This document shows positions 26,746 through 35,512 of a DNA stretch of 64,000 nt, in pieces. The notes beneath the pieces are model-generated. The model had not been told where the DNA came from. It ran no database searches and was given only the letters and a program-made list of their open reading frames with translations. The position numbers and the translations under genes are program-made. The DNA is from JANQPX01 sp039197065 (GTDB taxonomy: Bacteria; Pseudomonadota; Alphaproteobacteria; Geminicoccales; Geminicoccaceae): contig JBCCUL010000011.1 in NCBI GenBank assembly GCA_039197065.1, positions 62,001-126,000 on the forward strand. The letters are read 5' to 3'. How positions within the stretch are numbered: the first letter of the stretch is position 1; each line of letters begins with the position of its first letter.

Positions 26746-26993
26746 CTCCCTCTTCAAAGCAAACCTCCCGGCGAGGACCGGTCTGAATGCGTATCGGCGC
26801 GAAAATCAGGCGATGCCGGGAGAAGGGCCAAATCTCTAGCGCAAGCTTTGATCAATCGCCAGCAGTTTATTCTCGACAAGAGCTAAAGATCGGCGAACTT
26901 GCAGGGCTTGTTCCGGGAACGGACCTAATCTAGTTATAGCGTGCAGTTGGATAGTTTCATTTTTTTAATAGCTTTTAAGCGAGACGTTTCACT

Positions 26994-28175
26994 ATGGTGA
27001 ATGATTTTGATCGAGTTCTACAGCTGATTGAATCATGTTATAGCGCTGCCGCTGATGACGAGATCTGGCCGGGTTTATTAAAGGAAGTCAGAGAATTTCT
27101 TGATGGCCACGGAGCAACATTATTTTTTACCGATGCTCAATTGAGACCGATCGATCGTTTTTTTAGCGACAATGTCGCAATTGAAGCGATCGCCGACTAT
27201 CAGGCCCATTTCCACACTATTGATATCAGAATGCAACGCTCTATTCCCGGAGCTCTGAATACGATCGCGACCGATCTAGATCTCGTCGATGAAGATATCA
27301 TCAAGGGCCATGAGTTTTATCAGGACTTTCTTCGGCCTGCAGGCCACCGCTATATCGTAGCAGCTGTCTTGGATCTCGCTGACGGCACTCATGCATTTTG
27401 CTCATGCCACCGCGGCTTAAAGCAAGATCATGCCGATAGCGAAATTCTGAACAAGGCAAGATTGCTCATGCCCCACCTACGCCGCAGCCTGCAACTTCGA
27501 AATCGCCTGTCGATGGCCAATGCTAGAGGGGGGGCTGCATTTGAAGTGCTCGACAACCTTGGCCAGGCGGTCTTTCTCATCGACGTTCAAGGTCGCATTT
27601 TCTGGCAGAATGCCTGGGCGGACCGCCTTCTTCGTCAGCAAGATGGTCTGATCTCGAGCGATCACGAACTGCGGGCACTTTCGGCCCCTGCCAGCATGGA
27701 ACTGCAGGCTCTCATCGCCTCGGCGATCAAGGCTTCAATTGATCCGAGCGCACAGCCAGGTGGACTGATGAACGTTCCGCGCCCATCGCTGAAGCGACCT
27801 TATCAGGCCCTGGTGACGCCTCTTGCTGGAATGCCTGAGCTAACGTCAGGTTCTCGGCGCCCCGGCGGCGCGCCCTCGGCCGCGGTTTTCGTCATGGATC
27901 TGGAACAGAAATCCGTGCCCAGCCCTGAGGTGCTTCGGACACTGTACAAGCTTACACCAGCAGAAGCCCGGCTGGCGACAGCCTTGGGATCCGGCACCAC
28001 TGCCAAAGACTACGCTGAACGGGCCAGGCTTTCGGTTCACTATGTCCGATGGCTTCTTAAACAGGTTGAAGGCAAGACCGATACTCGTCGGATAACGGAC
28101 CTTATTCGGCTCCTCGCAAAGCATACCGGCTTCTTCGTGGCCACGACTGAAAACTCAGAGGAGAACAAAAAATAA
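26994..28175 (+). CDS. LuxR-type helix-turn-helix regulator with PAS-like N-terminus
   Basis: 393 residues. The C-terminus carries a LuxR/GerE DNA-binding domain (KLTPAEARLATALGSG, then AKDYAERARLSVHYVRWLLKQ and KTDTRRITDLIRLL). Upstream, FEVLDNLGQAVFLIDVQGRI followed by FWQNAWADRLL resembles a PAS-type sensory segment, and the first 150 residues form another mixed domain. The family is common and orphan in Alphaproteobacteria; ligand and targets are unknown. No receiver aspartate motif is evident, so it is probably not a classical response regulator. The 240 bp upstream are AT-rich for this genome. Confidence 0.85.
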   Translation: MVNDFDRVLQLIESCYSAAADDEIWPGLLKEVREFLDGHGATLFFTDAQLRPIDRFFSDNVAIEAIADYQAHFHTIDIRMQRSIPGALNTIATDLDLVDEDIIKGHEFYQDFLRPAGHRYIVAAVLDLADGTHAFCSCHRGLKQDHADSEILNKARLLMPHLRRSLQLRNRLSMANARGGAAFEVLDNLGQAVFLIDVQGRIFWQNAWADRLLRQQDGLISSDHELRALSAPASMELQALIASAIKASIDPSAQPGGLMNVPRPSLKRPYQALVTPLAGMPELTSGSRRPGGAPSAAVFVMDLEQKSVPSPEVLRTLYKLTPAEARLATALGSGTTAKDYAERARLSVHYVRWLLKQVEGKTDTRRITDLIRLLAKHTGFFVATTENSEENKK

Positions 28176-28487
28176 CTTGAGCTCTTTTAGGAAGAAAATC
28201 GTAAAAAAAGTGACACCCACCTCCCAAATGGTAGGTGCCACCACTGCAGAGTTCGTCATGTTGGGCCCGGGCAATCCAGCGACCGGTCAGGTTTTGCCTG
28301 GCCGGTCGTTCGGTAGCTTTTCCATCCCTGCTGCAGCTCCCCATCGTTGGCTTGAAAAGCTTCATGACCGCTGGGCTACCGATTACCAGGCCGTGGCCGC
28401 GCAGTTCATTGATGCAACCTCTGCGGCAACGCTCATCTTGATCATGTAAAATTCATTCGTTGAGCGCATCTCTTCGTCTAGAGTGTG
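28176..28487. other. Intergenic region with hairpin after the LuxR-type gene
   Basis: About 310 bp. Positions 28282-28306 form a ten-base-pair stem, ACCGGTCAGG and CCTGGCCGGT with one G-T pair and a TTTTG loop. No clean T run follows, so terminator function is uncertain. A 90-codon frame from TTG 28177 crosses the region but shows no motif or persuasive start, and I do not call it. Confidence 0.4.
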
Positions 28488-29666
28488 ATGATGCGTCTCA
28501 GCACCATCACCTCCTTCCTCACCAAGGTTGATCGATCGGACCTGCAAAAAGCCGCGGCTGGTCTGCTGATCGGCGTGATAGGCGGCAGCCTGTTTGCGAT
28601 TGCTGATCTGCCATTGCCATGGATGCTCGGCGCCATGGCGGCGACCATGGTGGCGAGCCTCTCGGGCGCCGAGATAAGGCTTCCCCAACCAATGCGAAAG
28701 CCAATGATCGCCGTGGTCGGCGTGGCCTTGGGAAGCGCCTTTACACCTGATCGCCTGGAAGGCATGTCGACTTGGCTGCCCAGCCTTGCCGTTCTGCCGA
28801 TCTACGTCGTCGTCATCGGCTGCCTAGTGCTCGTCTATCTCCGTTCGAGGTCGCATTTCGATGGCAAGACTGCGTTTTTTGCGGCCACACCTGGCGGGCT
28901 CAGCGAAATGGTCATCCTGGCCGATCAGCTCGGTGGTGACCTGCGTAATGTTGCATTATTTCACGCCACGCGCTTGGCCTTGATCGTGTTCAGTATCCCG
29001 CTGATCGCAAATCTGGTCGTTACCCTCGAGCCCGTATCGACTATCGATGCAGGCGATGATGAGATCATTCCAAGCGATCTCCTGATCCTCGCAGCTCTGT
29101 TGGTCGCGGGATGGCTTTTGGCGTTGCCGCTTCGCCTACCTTCACCCTCCTTCATGGGACCTTTGTTTCTAAGCTCCGCCGTTCATCTTGCCGGCATGAC
29201 GGAGGCGACACCGCCGTTCATCGTGGTGGCCATGGCCCAGTTAGTGATCGGCACAAGCGTAGGCTGTCGTTTTAGTGGCGTTCCACTAGGCCTGATTTTG
29301 AGAACCCTCACCATCGGTGCCGGCGGCGCCTTCTTGATGTTCATCGTCACACTGATGTTCGCTTTCGGGCTCTACGCCTTCACGGGCAATCCGCTTGCTC
29401 TGCTGCTACTGGCACTTATCCCTGGTGGCTTTCCCGAGATGAGCCTGATCGCGCTTAGCATGGGCTTCGATCCTGCATTCGTCGTCACCCACCATGGCTT
29501 TCGCGTTCTCCTGGTCGTGACATTCGCCTTGCCAATTTACAAACTCCTGGAAAAAAACGGCTGGTTTGAACGTTATTGGCCTGGGAGCGGAGGCGATAAG
29601 GCCATCTCTGATGAAGCAGAGGTTCAGGCGAGTTCGACCGAAAGCGGGCGAAGGGCACGCAGATAG
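28488..29666 (+). CDS. AbrB-family (COG3180) integral membrane protein
   Basis: About 392 residues, almost wholly hydrophobic, with two repeats of the Gneg_AbrB_dup domain (TIGR03082). First repeat: LLIGVIGGSLFAIADLPLPWMLGAM, here seen as PLPWMLGAMAATMV, with FFAATPGGLSEMV. Second repeat: LRLPSPSFMGPLFLSSAVHL with LALIPGGFPEMSLIA. The family is often annotated as transcriptional regulator or ammonia monooxygenase by database inheritance; the sequence indicates a transporter-like membrane protein of unknown substrate. GTG 28485 or ATG 28488 could start it. Its 3' end overlaps pdxJ on the opposite strand by 43 bp. Confidence 0.82.
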   Translation: MMRLSTITSFLTKVDRSDLQKAAAGLLIGVIGGSLFAIADLPLPWMLGAMAATMVASLSGAEIRLPQPMRKPMIAVVGVALGSAFTPDRLEGMSTWLPSLAVLPIYVVVIGCLVLVYLRSRSHFDGKTAFFAATPGGLSEMVILADQLGGDLRNVALFHATRLALIVFSIPLIANLVVTLEPVSTIDAGDDEIIPSDLLILAALLVAGWLLALPLRLPSPSFMGPLFLSSAVHLAGMTEATPPFIVVAMAQLVIGTSVGCRFSGVPLGLILRTLTIGAGGAFLMFIVTLMFAFGLYAFTGNPLALLLLALIPGGFPEMSLIALSMGFDPAFVVTHHGFRVLLVVTFALPIYKLLEKNGWFERYWPGSGGDKAISDEAEVQASSTESGRRARR

Positions 29667-30391
29667 GCTTCGACAGCAGCTAGAAAACCAATACGTAGGG
29701 CATCTGAGGTGATCGCATGCCCGATACTCACTTCCGCGAGCATCGGCAAGGCCCGGCGAAATGACGGCAAATTGTCGAGGGATAGGTCGTGGCCGGCATT
29801 GATGCCGAGCCCGGCCGCCATTGCCGCCTCCGCAGCTTCAGCGTAACGCTTAAGCGACGGGATGGCATCACCTGCATCGAAGGCCTCTGCATAGGGGCCT
29901 GTATAAAGCTCGATCCGATCCGCGCCGACGGCAGCTGCCTTGGCCATCTCGTTGGGATCAGGATCCATAAACAGGCAAATCCGGGCGCCTGTTTCTCTAA
30001 GATCGCTTATGATGTCTCGAAGGAGATTCTTCTGCGCGGCCAGGTCCCAACCATGGTCGGACGTGCGCTGATCCGGTGCATCCGGCACCAACGTCACCTG
30101 ATCGGGCTGCGTCTCCCGAACCAGTTCGATAAAGTCCGAAGTCGGATACCCCTCGACATTGAACTCGATGCCATCAGGAAGTTCGGTCTCGATCAAAGTA
30201 GCTAATGCCGGCACGTCGCTTCTTCGGATATGGCGTTCGTCAGGACGGGGATGAACCGTTAGGCCATGCGCGCCTGCGGCTACAACCATGCGCGCCATCT
30301 CTAGAACGGACGGATAGCCGACATCCCGCTGGTTCCGCAGCAAAGCAACCTTGTTGAGATTGACGCTTAACTTGGTCTCGACCCTGTCCAT
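29624..30391 (-). CDS. pdxJ: Pyridoxine 5'-phosphate synthase
   Basis: 255-residue TIM-barrel enzyme of the DXP-dependent vitamin B6 pathway, joining 1-deoxyxylulose-5-phosphate and 3-amino-2-oxopropyl phosphate. Motifs: LSVNLNKVALLRNQR, GAHGLTVHPRPDERHIR, EFNVEGYPT, QVTLVPDAPDQRTSDHGWD, RICLFMDPD, RIELYTGPYAEA and the C-terminal LGINAGHDL with SIGHAI. GGAG precedes ATG 30391. A MocR/PdxR-type regulator is transcribed divergently 110 bp away, and the spacer carries a candidate operator, so B6-responsive control is likely. Confidence 0.96.
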   Translation of the reverse strand: MDRVETKLSVNLNKVALLRNQRDVGYPSVLEMARMVVAAGAHGLTVHPRPDERHIRRSDVPALATLIETELPDGIEFNVEGYPTSDFIELVRETQPDQVTLVPDAPDQRTSDHGWDLAAQKNLLRDIISDLRETGARICLFMDPDPNEMAKAAAVGADRIELYTGPYAEAFDAGDAIPSLKRYAEAAEAAMAAGLGINAGHDLSLDNLPSFRRALPMLAEVSIGHAITSDALRIGFLAAVEAYLRALRPLSVELA

Positions 30392-30439
30392 TCTCTGTTT
30401 CTCCGATCTCGCCAGAAAACCGGTATGATGGTAACATCG

Positions 30440-30489
30440 ATTGGCTCGGTCAAAAGAGCCAATTCTCTAACTTTCTAAGCGCCAATTGG
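30440..30489. promoter_or_regulatory. Candidate PdxR/MocR operator between pdxJ and pdxR
   Basis: The 110 bp spacer contains a perfect inverted repeat, ATTGGCTC at 30440-30447 and GAGCCAAT at 30456-30463, separated by eight bases. A further palindromic CCAATTGG at 30482-30489 repeats the CCAAT half-site about two helical turns away. MocR-family regulators usually bind a set of direct and inverted repeats beside their own gene, so this arrangement fits autoregulation and control of pdxJ. Binding is inferred, not shown. Confidence 0.6.
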
Positions 30490-30501
30490 ACTGATCAAAC
30501 G

Positions 30502-31980
30502 ATGGCTAAGCAGGCACGCGATCTACCTTTACCGGCGCTTACCCTGGATACTGCTTCGCCGACACCGCTACATCGGCAGATTTATTTCGAGATCAGGAAC
30601 GCTATTCTCGATGGCCGGCTGCGGCCGGGCGCCCGGCTTCCGGCCAGCCGGGCGTTGGCGCGCGACCTTTCGGTCTCGCGCAACACGGTCACCACGGCCT
30701 TCGATCAACTTGTCGCAGAAGGCTATGTCGAAGCCCGAACCGGTGCCGGCTCGTTCGTTCCTGCCCATCTGCCGAAAGAACAGACAAGCATCGACCATCA
30801 AAAAATCGAGCGGCATACCGATCTTATGCCTTTTCGCCCTGCACCTTCAAAGCGGGCCATAGGCCTGATGTCGATCGCCGGCGAACCGGCAGCACGCAGG
30901 CCGTTTTCGCCGGGGCTGCCGGAAGTCGAGCGCTTTCCGTTCAAGGAATGGGCAAGACTGCTTGGCCGTCATTGGCGCAGGCCTACCCGAGATGACCTGA
31001 CTGGCGCCGCACCCGGCGGCGACCCGCGGCTTTGCCGGGCGGTTGCCGAACATCTGGCGGCGGCGCGCGCCGTCTTTTGCAGGCCGGAGCAGGTGATCGT
31101 CACCACCGGGTCCCGCCAGGCCCTCGATCTCGCCGCGCGCGTGCTGATCGATCCCGGTGATCCGGTTTGGATCGAAGAACCAGGCTACAGACCGACCGCC
31201 GCCGTTCTTGGCGCTGCGGGGGCTAAGCTTGTGCCAGTGCCGGTGGATGACGAAGGGCTCAATCTGATCGACGGGTTGCGCATGGCCCCGAATCCAAGGC
31301 TTATCTGCATTTCTCCATCGCACCAATATCCGCTCGGCGTCACCATGAGTCTTGGCCGTCGTCTCGACCTTCTTGAGACGGCACGCGCTGCCGGAAGTTT
31401 CCTTCTGGAAGACGACTATGACAGCGAGTATCGTTATGCCGGCCGGCCGCTCGCCGCCCTTCAGGGACTGGATCAGGGAGGTCAAGTCATCTATCTCGGC
31501 ACGTTTTCCAAGGTCATGTTTCCGGGGGTGCGCCTCGGATATATGGTGGTGCCCGACCATCTCCTGGATACCTTCCTGAAGGTACGGATCCTGATCGACG
31601 CTCATCCGTCTTCGATCGCCCAGGCGGCGCTCGCCGACTTTATCGAGGAGGGGCATCTCGCAGGCCATATCCGTCGAATGCGGCCCCTTTATGCCGAACG
31701 TCAGGCAGCCCTGATCCAAACCCTTGGCAAACTTACCGACCGCCTGTCGCTGTCACCCGCCGATGCCGGCATGCATCTGGTGGCCAAGCTGCAGAACGAT
31801 GTCGATGATCAAGCGATCTCAAAAGCTGCTGCTCGCGCCGGCGTGCAGGCACCGCCTCTGTCGCGTCATTACCATGGCTCGCCAAGAGCATCCGGTCTGG
31901 TGCTCGGCTACGCCGGTGCGGATGTGGCCACGATAGAGCGCGCATCGGCAGAGCTTTGCCGCGTCATCGAAACGCGGTGA
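30502..31980 (+). CDS. pdxR: MocR/PdxR-type regulator (GntR HTH fused to PLP aminotransferase fold)
   Basis: 492 residues. Residues about 20-90 are a GntR winged helix (PLHRQIYFEIRNAI, LRPGARLPASRALARDLSVS, VTTAFDQLVAEGYVEARTG). After a linker of about 60 residues comes a fold-type I aminotransferase domain: VTTGSRQALDLAARVL, ISPSHQYPLG, EDDYDSEYRY and the PLP-lysine segment GTFSKVMFPGVRLGY. Such proteins sense PLP rather than catalyse transamination. Divergence from pdxJ argues that this one is the B6 regulator and not TauR, GabR or another MocR member, though the name is by context. Confidence 0.85.
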   Translation: MAKQARDLPLPALTLDTASPTPLHRQIYFEIRNAILDGRLRPGARLPASRALARDLSVSRNTVTTAFDQLVAEGYVEARTGAGSFVPAHLPKEQTSIDHQKIERHTDLMPFRPAPSKRAIGLMSIAGEPAARRPFSPGLPEVERFPFKEWARLLGRHWRRPTRDDLTGAAPGGDPRLCRAVAEHLAAARAVFCRPEQVIVTTGSRQALDLAARVLIDPGDPVWIEEPGYRPTAAVLGAAGAKLVPVPVDDEGLNLIDGLRMAPNPRLICISPSHQYPLGVTMSLGRRLDLLETARAAGSFLLEDDYDSEYRYAGRPLAALQGLDQGGQVIYLGTFSKVMFPGVRLGYMVVPDHLLDTFLKVRILIDAHPSSIAQAALADFIEEGHLAGHIRRMRPLYAERQAALIQTLGKLTDRLSLSPADAGMHLVAKLQNDVDDQAISKAAARAGVQAPPLSRHYHGSPRASGLVLGYAGADVATIERASAELCRVIETR

Positions 31981-32035
31981 TCTGAGCATGGTCGCCACCG
32001 CCAATGGTGAAGCAGCACGCCGCCGCCATTGCTGC

Positions 32036-32743
32036 TTAGAAGCGGTAGACGACGGCAAGGCCAATCACTGGGTAGAACTGGAAATCCTCCAGATCATTCT
32101 CGACATCCTCCTCCTCGGCCGCCAGTTCCGCTTCGAGAACGGGATCACCTTCGAGAAGGCCATCTTCGGCATCGAGTACTACGTCAGCCCTTCCCTGATA
32201 CATGACGCCAAGATCGAAACCGATGCTGAGCGAGCCGTCCAGAAGGGCAGCGCCGTAGCCGACGCCGAGATAGGGCGCAAGCACGTCGAAGCTGACGTCG
32301 CCTTTAAGGGTTCCGACGTCATCGGCATCGAAGACGGTGTCGCCGATCTCGATATCTTCGTTTGGCCTTCCAGTCAGATCGGCCTCATTGAAATTGAACC
32401 GCAGACCGCCGCTAAGACGAAAGCCTCCTCGAAAAGGATGATAGTCGACGAGCGCCCCGAGCGACGCCAGCGTCGCTTCGGCGTCATAATCGACATCGTC
32501 GATTTCGCGGTCGGCGTCAAAGCTCAGCCAATTTCCACCGAAGCGAAGACCGAGGGTCTCATTAAAACGGACACCTGCCTCAAGGCCGAGACCGAGCGTG
32601 CTGATCGCGGGGCTGACATACAGACCGTAGGGCAGGGGAGGAGTTTCGCCAGGCTGTATAGCATCAGCATCACCGATGGTCTGGGCCAAAAGAACATGTG
32701 GCCACAAGACAAAAATCAACGCGGTGGCGAAAAGAAAACGCAT
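32036..32743 (-). CDS. Outer-membrane beta-barrel protein
   Basis: 235 residues: signal peptide MRFLFATALIFVLWPHVLLA, then alternating hydrophobic/polar strands such as GLGLEAGVRF, LGLRFGGNWLSF and GGFRLSGGLRFNFN, ending in the aromatic C-terminal VVYRF expected for BAM-dependent barrels. A very acidic loop (EAELAAEEEDVENDLED) precedes the last strand. It is probably a small porin-like or OmpW/OprF-type barrel of unknown function. The opposite-strand open frame is rejected as a shadow. A short AT-rich promoter region lies between it and argC. Confidence 0.8.
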   Translation of the reverse strand: MRFLFATALIFVLWPHVLLAQTIGDADAIQPGETPPLPYGLYVSPAISTLGLGLEAGVRFNETLGLRFGGNWLSFDADREIDDVDYDAEATLASLGALVDYHPFRGGFRLSGGLRFNFNEADLTGRPNEDIEIGDTVFDADDVGTLKGDVSFDVLAPYLGVGYGAALLDGSLSIGFDLGVMYQGRADVVLDAEDGLLEGDPVLEAELAAEEEDVENDLEDFQFYPVIGLAVVYRF

Positions 32744-32888
32744 TTATTGGCTCCCGAACAATCGACACGCAGATTTGACCAGATCAAAGTAAATAAAGCA
32801 CTAATGTGTCAATTGAACGAGCAGGAGCCTTGTCGAATTTTTATTCGGCGTGACAAATGCGCACGGATGTTATCATGCTGATAAAAGA

Positions 32889-33935
32889 TCAGGGAAACAA
32901 TGGTTCTTCGTGTAGCCCCTCGGTCTCGGGCAGGTCCAGCATGACGTTCATGTTCTGCAGCGCCTGACCGGATGCGCCCTTTACCAGATTGTCGGTGACG
33001 CTCAACAGGATAGCCCGGCCCGGCAGGCGGCCGGGATGAACAGCGATCAGACAACGGTTGGTGCCGCGCACATGGCGGGTGGCCGGCAGGCTCTTGAAGG
33101 GGAGAACCTGAACGAACGGTTCCTCCCGGTAACGCTGCTCCAACGCTTTCTGCAAATCTTCCGGGGTCGCGGAGCCCACCAGGTTGACGTAGGTGGTCGC
33201 GAGAATGCCCCGGTTCATGGGCACAAGATGGGGCGTGAAGGTGACGGCCACCTCTTCGCCTGCCGCTTCGGAAAGGCCCTGCTCGATCTCAGGCACGTGG
33301 CGGTGGGTGCTGACACCATAGGCATGCAGCCCCTCACTGACCTCGGTATGGAGCGAGCCTTCCTTCGGCGCGCGCCCCGCGCCGGTCACACCAGACTTCG
33401 CATCGATGATGATCGAATCGGTCTGGATCAGGCCGGCCTCCAGAAGCGGGCGAAGCGGCAACTGCGCGGTGGTCGGGTAGCATCCCGGATTGGCGACCAG
33501 ATCGGTTTGCCTGATGTCATCTCGGCAAAGCTCGGTAAGGCCGTAGACGGCGTCCTTTTGGCGATCTAAGGCGCCGTGGGGCTTGCCATATGTCTGTTCA
33601 TAGGTCGAAGGATTGCTCAACCGGAAGTCCGCGGACAAATCCACAATTTTCGGGCCTTTGGGCAGGGCGCCGATCACCTCCTGGGTCGTACCATGCGGCA
33701 GGCAACCGAAGACGACATCGAGCTTATCCAGATCCAGATCGCCGATCTTGGAAAGCGTCGGCAGATCGCGGCCGGCGAGGTGAGGAAAGACAGTATCGAT
33801 GGTCTGGCCAGCAAACCGCTCAGAGGTCATGCAGGTCACACGCGCGGAGCGGTGACGGGCAAGCAGGCGAAGCAGTTCAGCGCCGGTGTAGCCGGTTGCG
33901 CCCAAGATTCCGATGCTGGCCGTATTCATTGCCAT
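32889..33935 (-). CDS. argC: N-acetyl-gamma-glutamyl-phosphate reductase
   Basis: 348-residue NADPH-dependent enzyme of arginine synthesis. Cofactor motif GILGATGYTGAELLRLL at the N-terminus, FGCLPHGTTQEV, DLSADFRL, the catalytic Cys in NPGCYPT near residue 158, DAKSGVTGAGR, and HRHVPEIEQGL. Length 348 matches the long (type 1) ArgC. AAGGA eight bases before ATG 33935 supports this start. It has no other arg gene next to it. Confidence 0.95.
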   Translation of the reverse strand: MAMNTASIGILGATGYTGAELLRLLARHRSARVTCMTSERFAGQTIDTVFPHLAGRDLPTLSKIGDLDLDKLDVVFGCLPHGTTQEVIGALPKGPKIVDLSADFRLSNPSTYEQTYGKPHGALDRQKDAVYGLTELCRDDIRQTDLVANPGCYPTTAQLPLRPLLEAGLIQTDSIIIDAKSGVTGAGRAPKEGSLHTEVSEGLHAYGVSTHRHVPEIEQGLSEAAGEEVAVTFTPHLVPMNRGILATTYVNLVGSATPEDLQKALEQRYREEPFVQVLPFKSLPATRHVRGTNRCLIAVHPGRLPGRAILLSVTDNLVKGASGQALQNMNVMLDLPETEGLHEEPLFP

Positions 33936-34160
33936 CGACGTGATCCTTAAGTTGGAAGTACCCGCTGATCTGCTCTTCGGCGCCAGGCGGGCGAGCCTGT
34001 TTATCTCATGGTCAACGTCTCATGGCCACTGTTTTTGCCGGTTCCGCCAGCCCTGAAACTGAGCTAAAAGCCGGGCATCTGTAACGCATCGAATGCCAAC
34101 GGCAAGCCAAACTTTGGCAATGAGCAGCCTGCCGGCGGCAACCACTGGAGGATATTGCTC

Positions 34161-35435
34161 ATGAAGGTCCTGGTGATCGGATCCGGAGGGCGCGAGCACG
34201 CGATTTGCTGGTCCCTTGCTGCATCGCCGCTGATCGATGAGCTTTTCTGCGCGCCCGGCAGTTCGGCGATTGCGGAAGAGGCGAAGCTGGTCCCGATCGC
34301 CGTCGACGACCTTGATGGCATCGTCCGTTTTTGCCAGGAACAGGCGATCGATCTGGTCTTTCCAGGGCCGGAACTCCCGCTGGTGCTTGGTGTCGCCGAC
34401 CGCTTGCATGAGGCCGGCATCAGATGCTTCGGGCCGAGTGCCGCCGCAGCCCGTCTGGAAGGTTCGAAGTCGTTCATGAAGGCCTTTGCCGCTCGGCATC
34501 GCATCCCGACGGCCGCCTACGCCGTTTTCTCGCGCGATCAGGCCAGAGATGCACGTGCCTATGTCGAGGAGAAGGGCGCGCCGATCGTGATCAAGGCAGA
34601 CGGCCTTGCCGCCGGCAAGGGGGTGACCGTCGCGTCGACGATCGAGGAAGCACTTGACGCCGTCGATGATGCCTTCAGTGGCGCGTTCGGCGATGCGGGC
34701 GCCGAGCTGGTCATCGAGGAGTGCCTGGTCGGCGACGAGGCCAGTTTTTTTGCTCTGGTCGATGGCGAACATTTCTTAGGTTTCGGCACGGCGCAGGATC
34801 ACAAGGCGGTAGGTGAGGGGGATCTCGGACCGAATACCGGCGGCATGGGCGCCTATTCGCCAGCACCCTGCATGACCGACGAGATGATCGAGCAGACCAT
34901 GGCGGAGATCATCCACCCTACGGTCAAAGGCATTGCGGCGGAGGGTGCTCCCTATCGTGGCGTGCTCTATGCAGGCCTGATGCTGACTGCGGCAGGGCCG
35001 AAGCTGATCGAATACAATGTCCGCTTCGGTGATCCCGAATGCCAGGTGATTCTTCCGAGGTTGATGAGCGATTTTCTGCCGATTGTTCTCGCAGGCGCCG
35101 AGGGCACGCTGGATCACATTGATCCTCGGTGGCGTCCCATTCACACCATGACGGTGGTTCTCGCCGCCAAGGGCTATCCAGGCCGCTACGAGAAGGGAAC
35201 GGAGATCCGAGGCCTGAAGGCGGCCAAGGCGGTGGAAGGAGTCACCATCTTCCATGCTGGCACCAGGCTCGAAGGCGATCTCATGCTAGCAGCAGGCGGC
35301 CGGGTTCTGAATGTTGCAGCTGAAGGCGAAACCCTCGTCGAAGCCCGTGATCGCGTTTACAAGGCGGTCGACCTGATCGACTGGCCCCAGGGTTTCTGCC
35401 GCCGCGACATCGGCTGGCGCGCCCTGGTGGTATGA
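34161..35435 (+). CDS. purD: Phosphoribosylamine-glycine ligase (GAR synthetase)
   Basis: 424-residue ATP-grasp ligase for the second step of purine synthesis. MKVLVIGSGGREHAICW starts the N domain; VFPGPELPLVLGVAD, GPSAAAARLEGSKSFMK, the ATP-grasp segments PIVIKADGLAAGKGVTV and VIEECLVGDEASFFALVDG, then GDLGPNTGGMGAYSPAP and FGDPECQVILPRL follow. GGAGG ten bases upstream of ATG 34161 supports this start over TTG 34155. Monocistronic by spacing. Confidence 0.96.
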   Translation: MKVLVIGSGGREHAICWSLAASPLIDELFCAPGSSAIAEEAKLVPIAVDDLDGIVRFCQEQAIDLVFPGPELPLVLGVADRLHEAGIRCFGPSAAAARLEGSKSFMKAFAARHRIPTAAYAVFSRDQARDARAYVEEKGAPIVIKADGLAAGKGVTVASTIEEALDAVDDAFSGAFGDAGAELVIEECLVGDEASFFALVDGEHFLGFGTAQDHKAVGEGDLGPNTGGMGAYSPAPCMTDEMIEQTMAEIIHPTVKGIAAEGAPYRGVLYAGLMLTAAGPKLIEYNVRFGDPECQVILPRLMSDFLPIVLAGAEGTLDHIDPRWRPIHTMTVVLAAKGYPGRYEKGTEIRGLKAAKAVEGVTIFHAGTRLEGDLMLAAGGRVLNVAAEGETLVEARDRVYKAVDLIDWPQGFCRRDIGWRALVV

Positions 35436-35512
35436 CCATCCTCATCAACTCTGACCGTCATCGCCAAGCCCGACGGTATACGCCCAAGTTTGCGACATCG
35501 TTTCTTATCAGC

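Noticed and set aside
31988..32881. 297-codon plus frame
   Set aside because: Antisense to the outer-membrane barrel, which has a signal peptide and terminal aromatic strand; the plus product has no motif.
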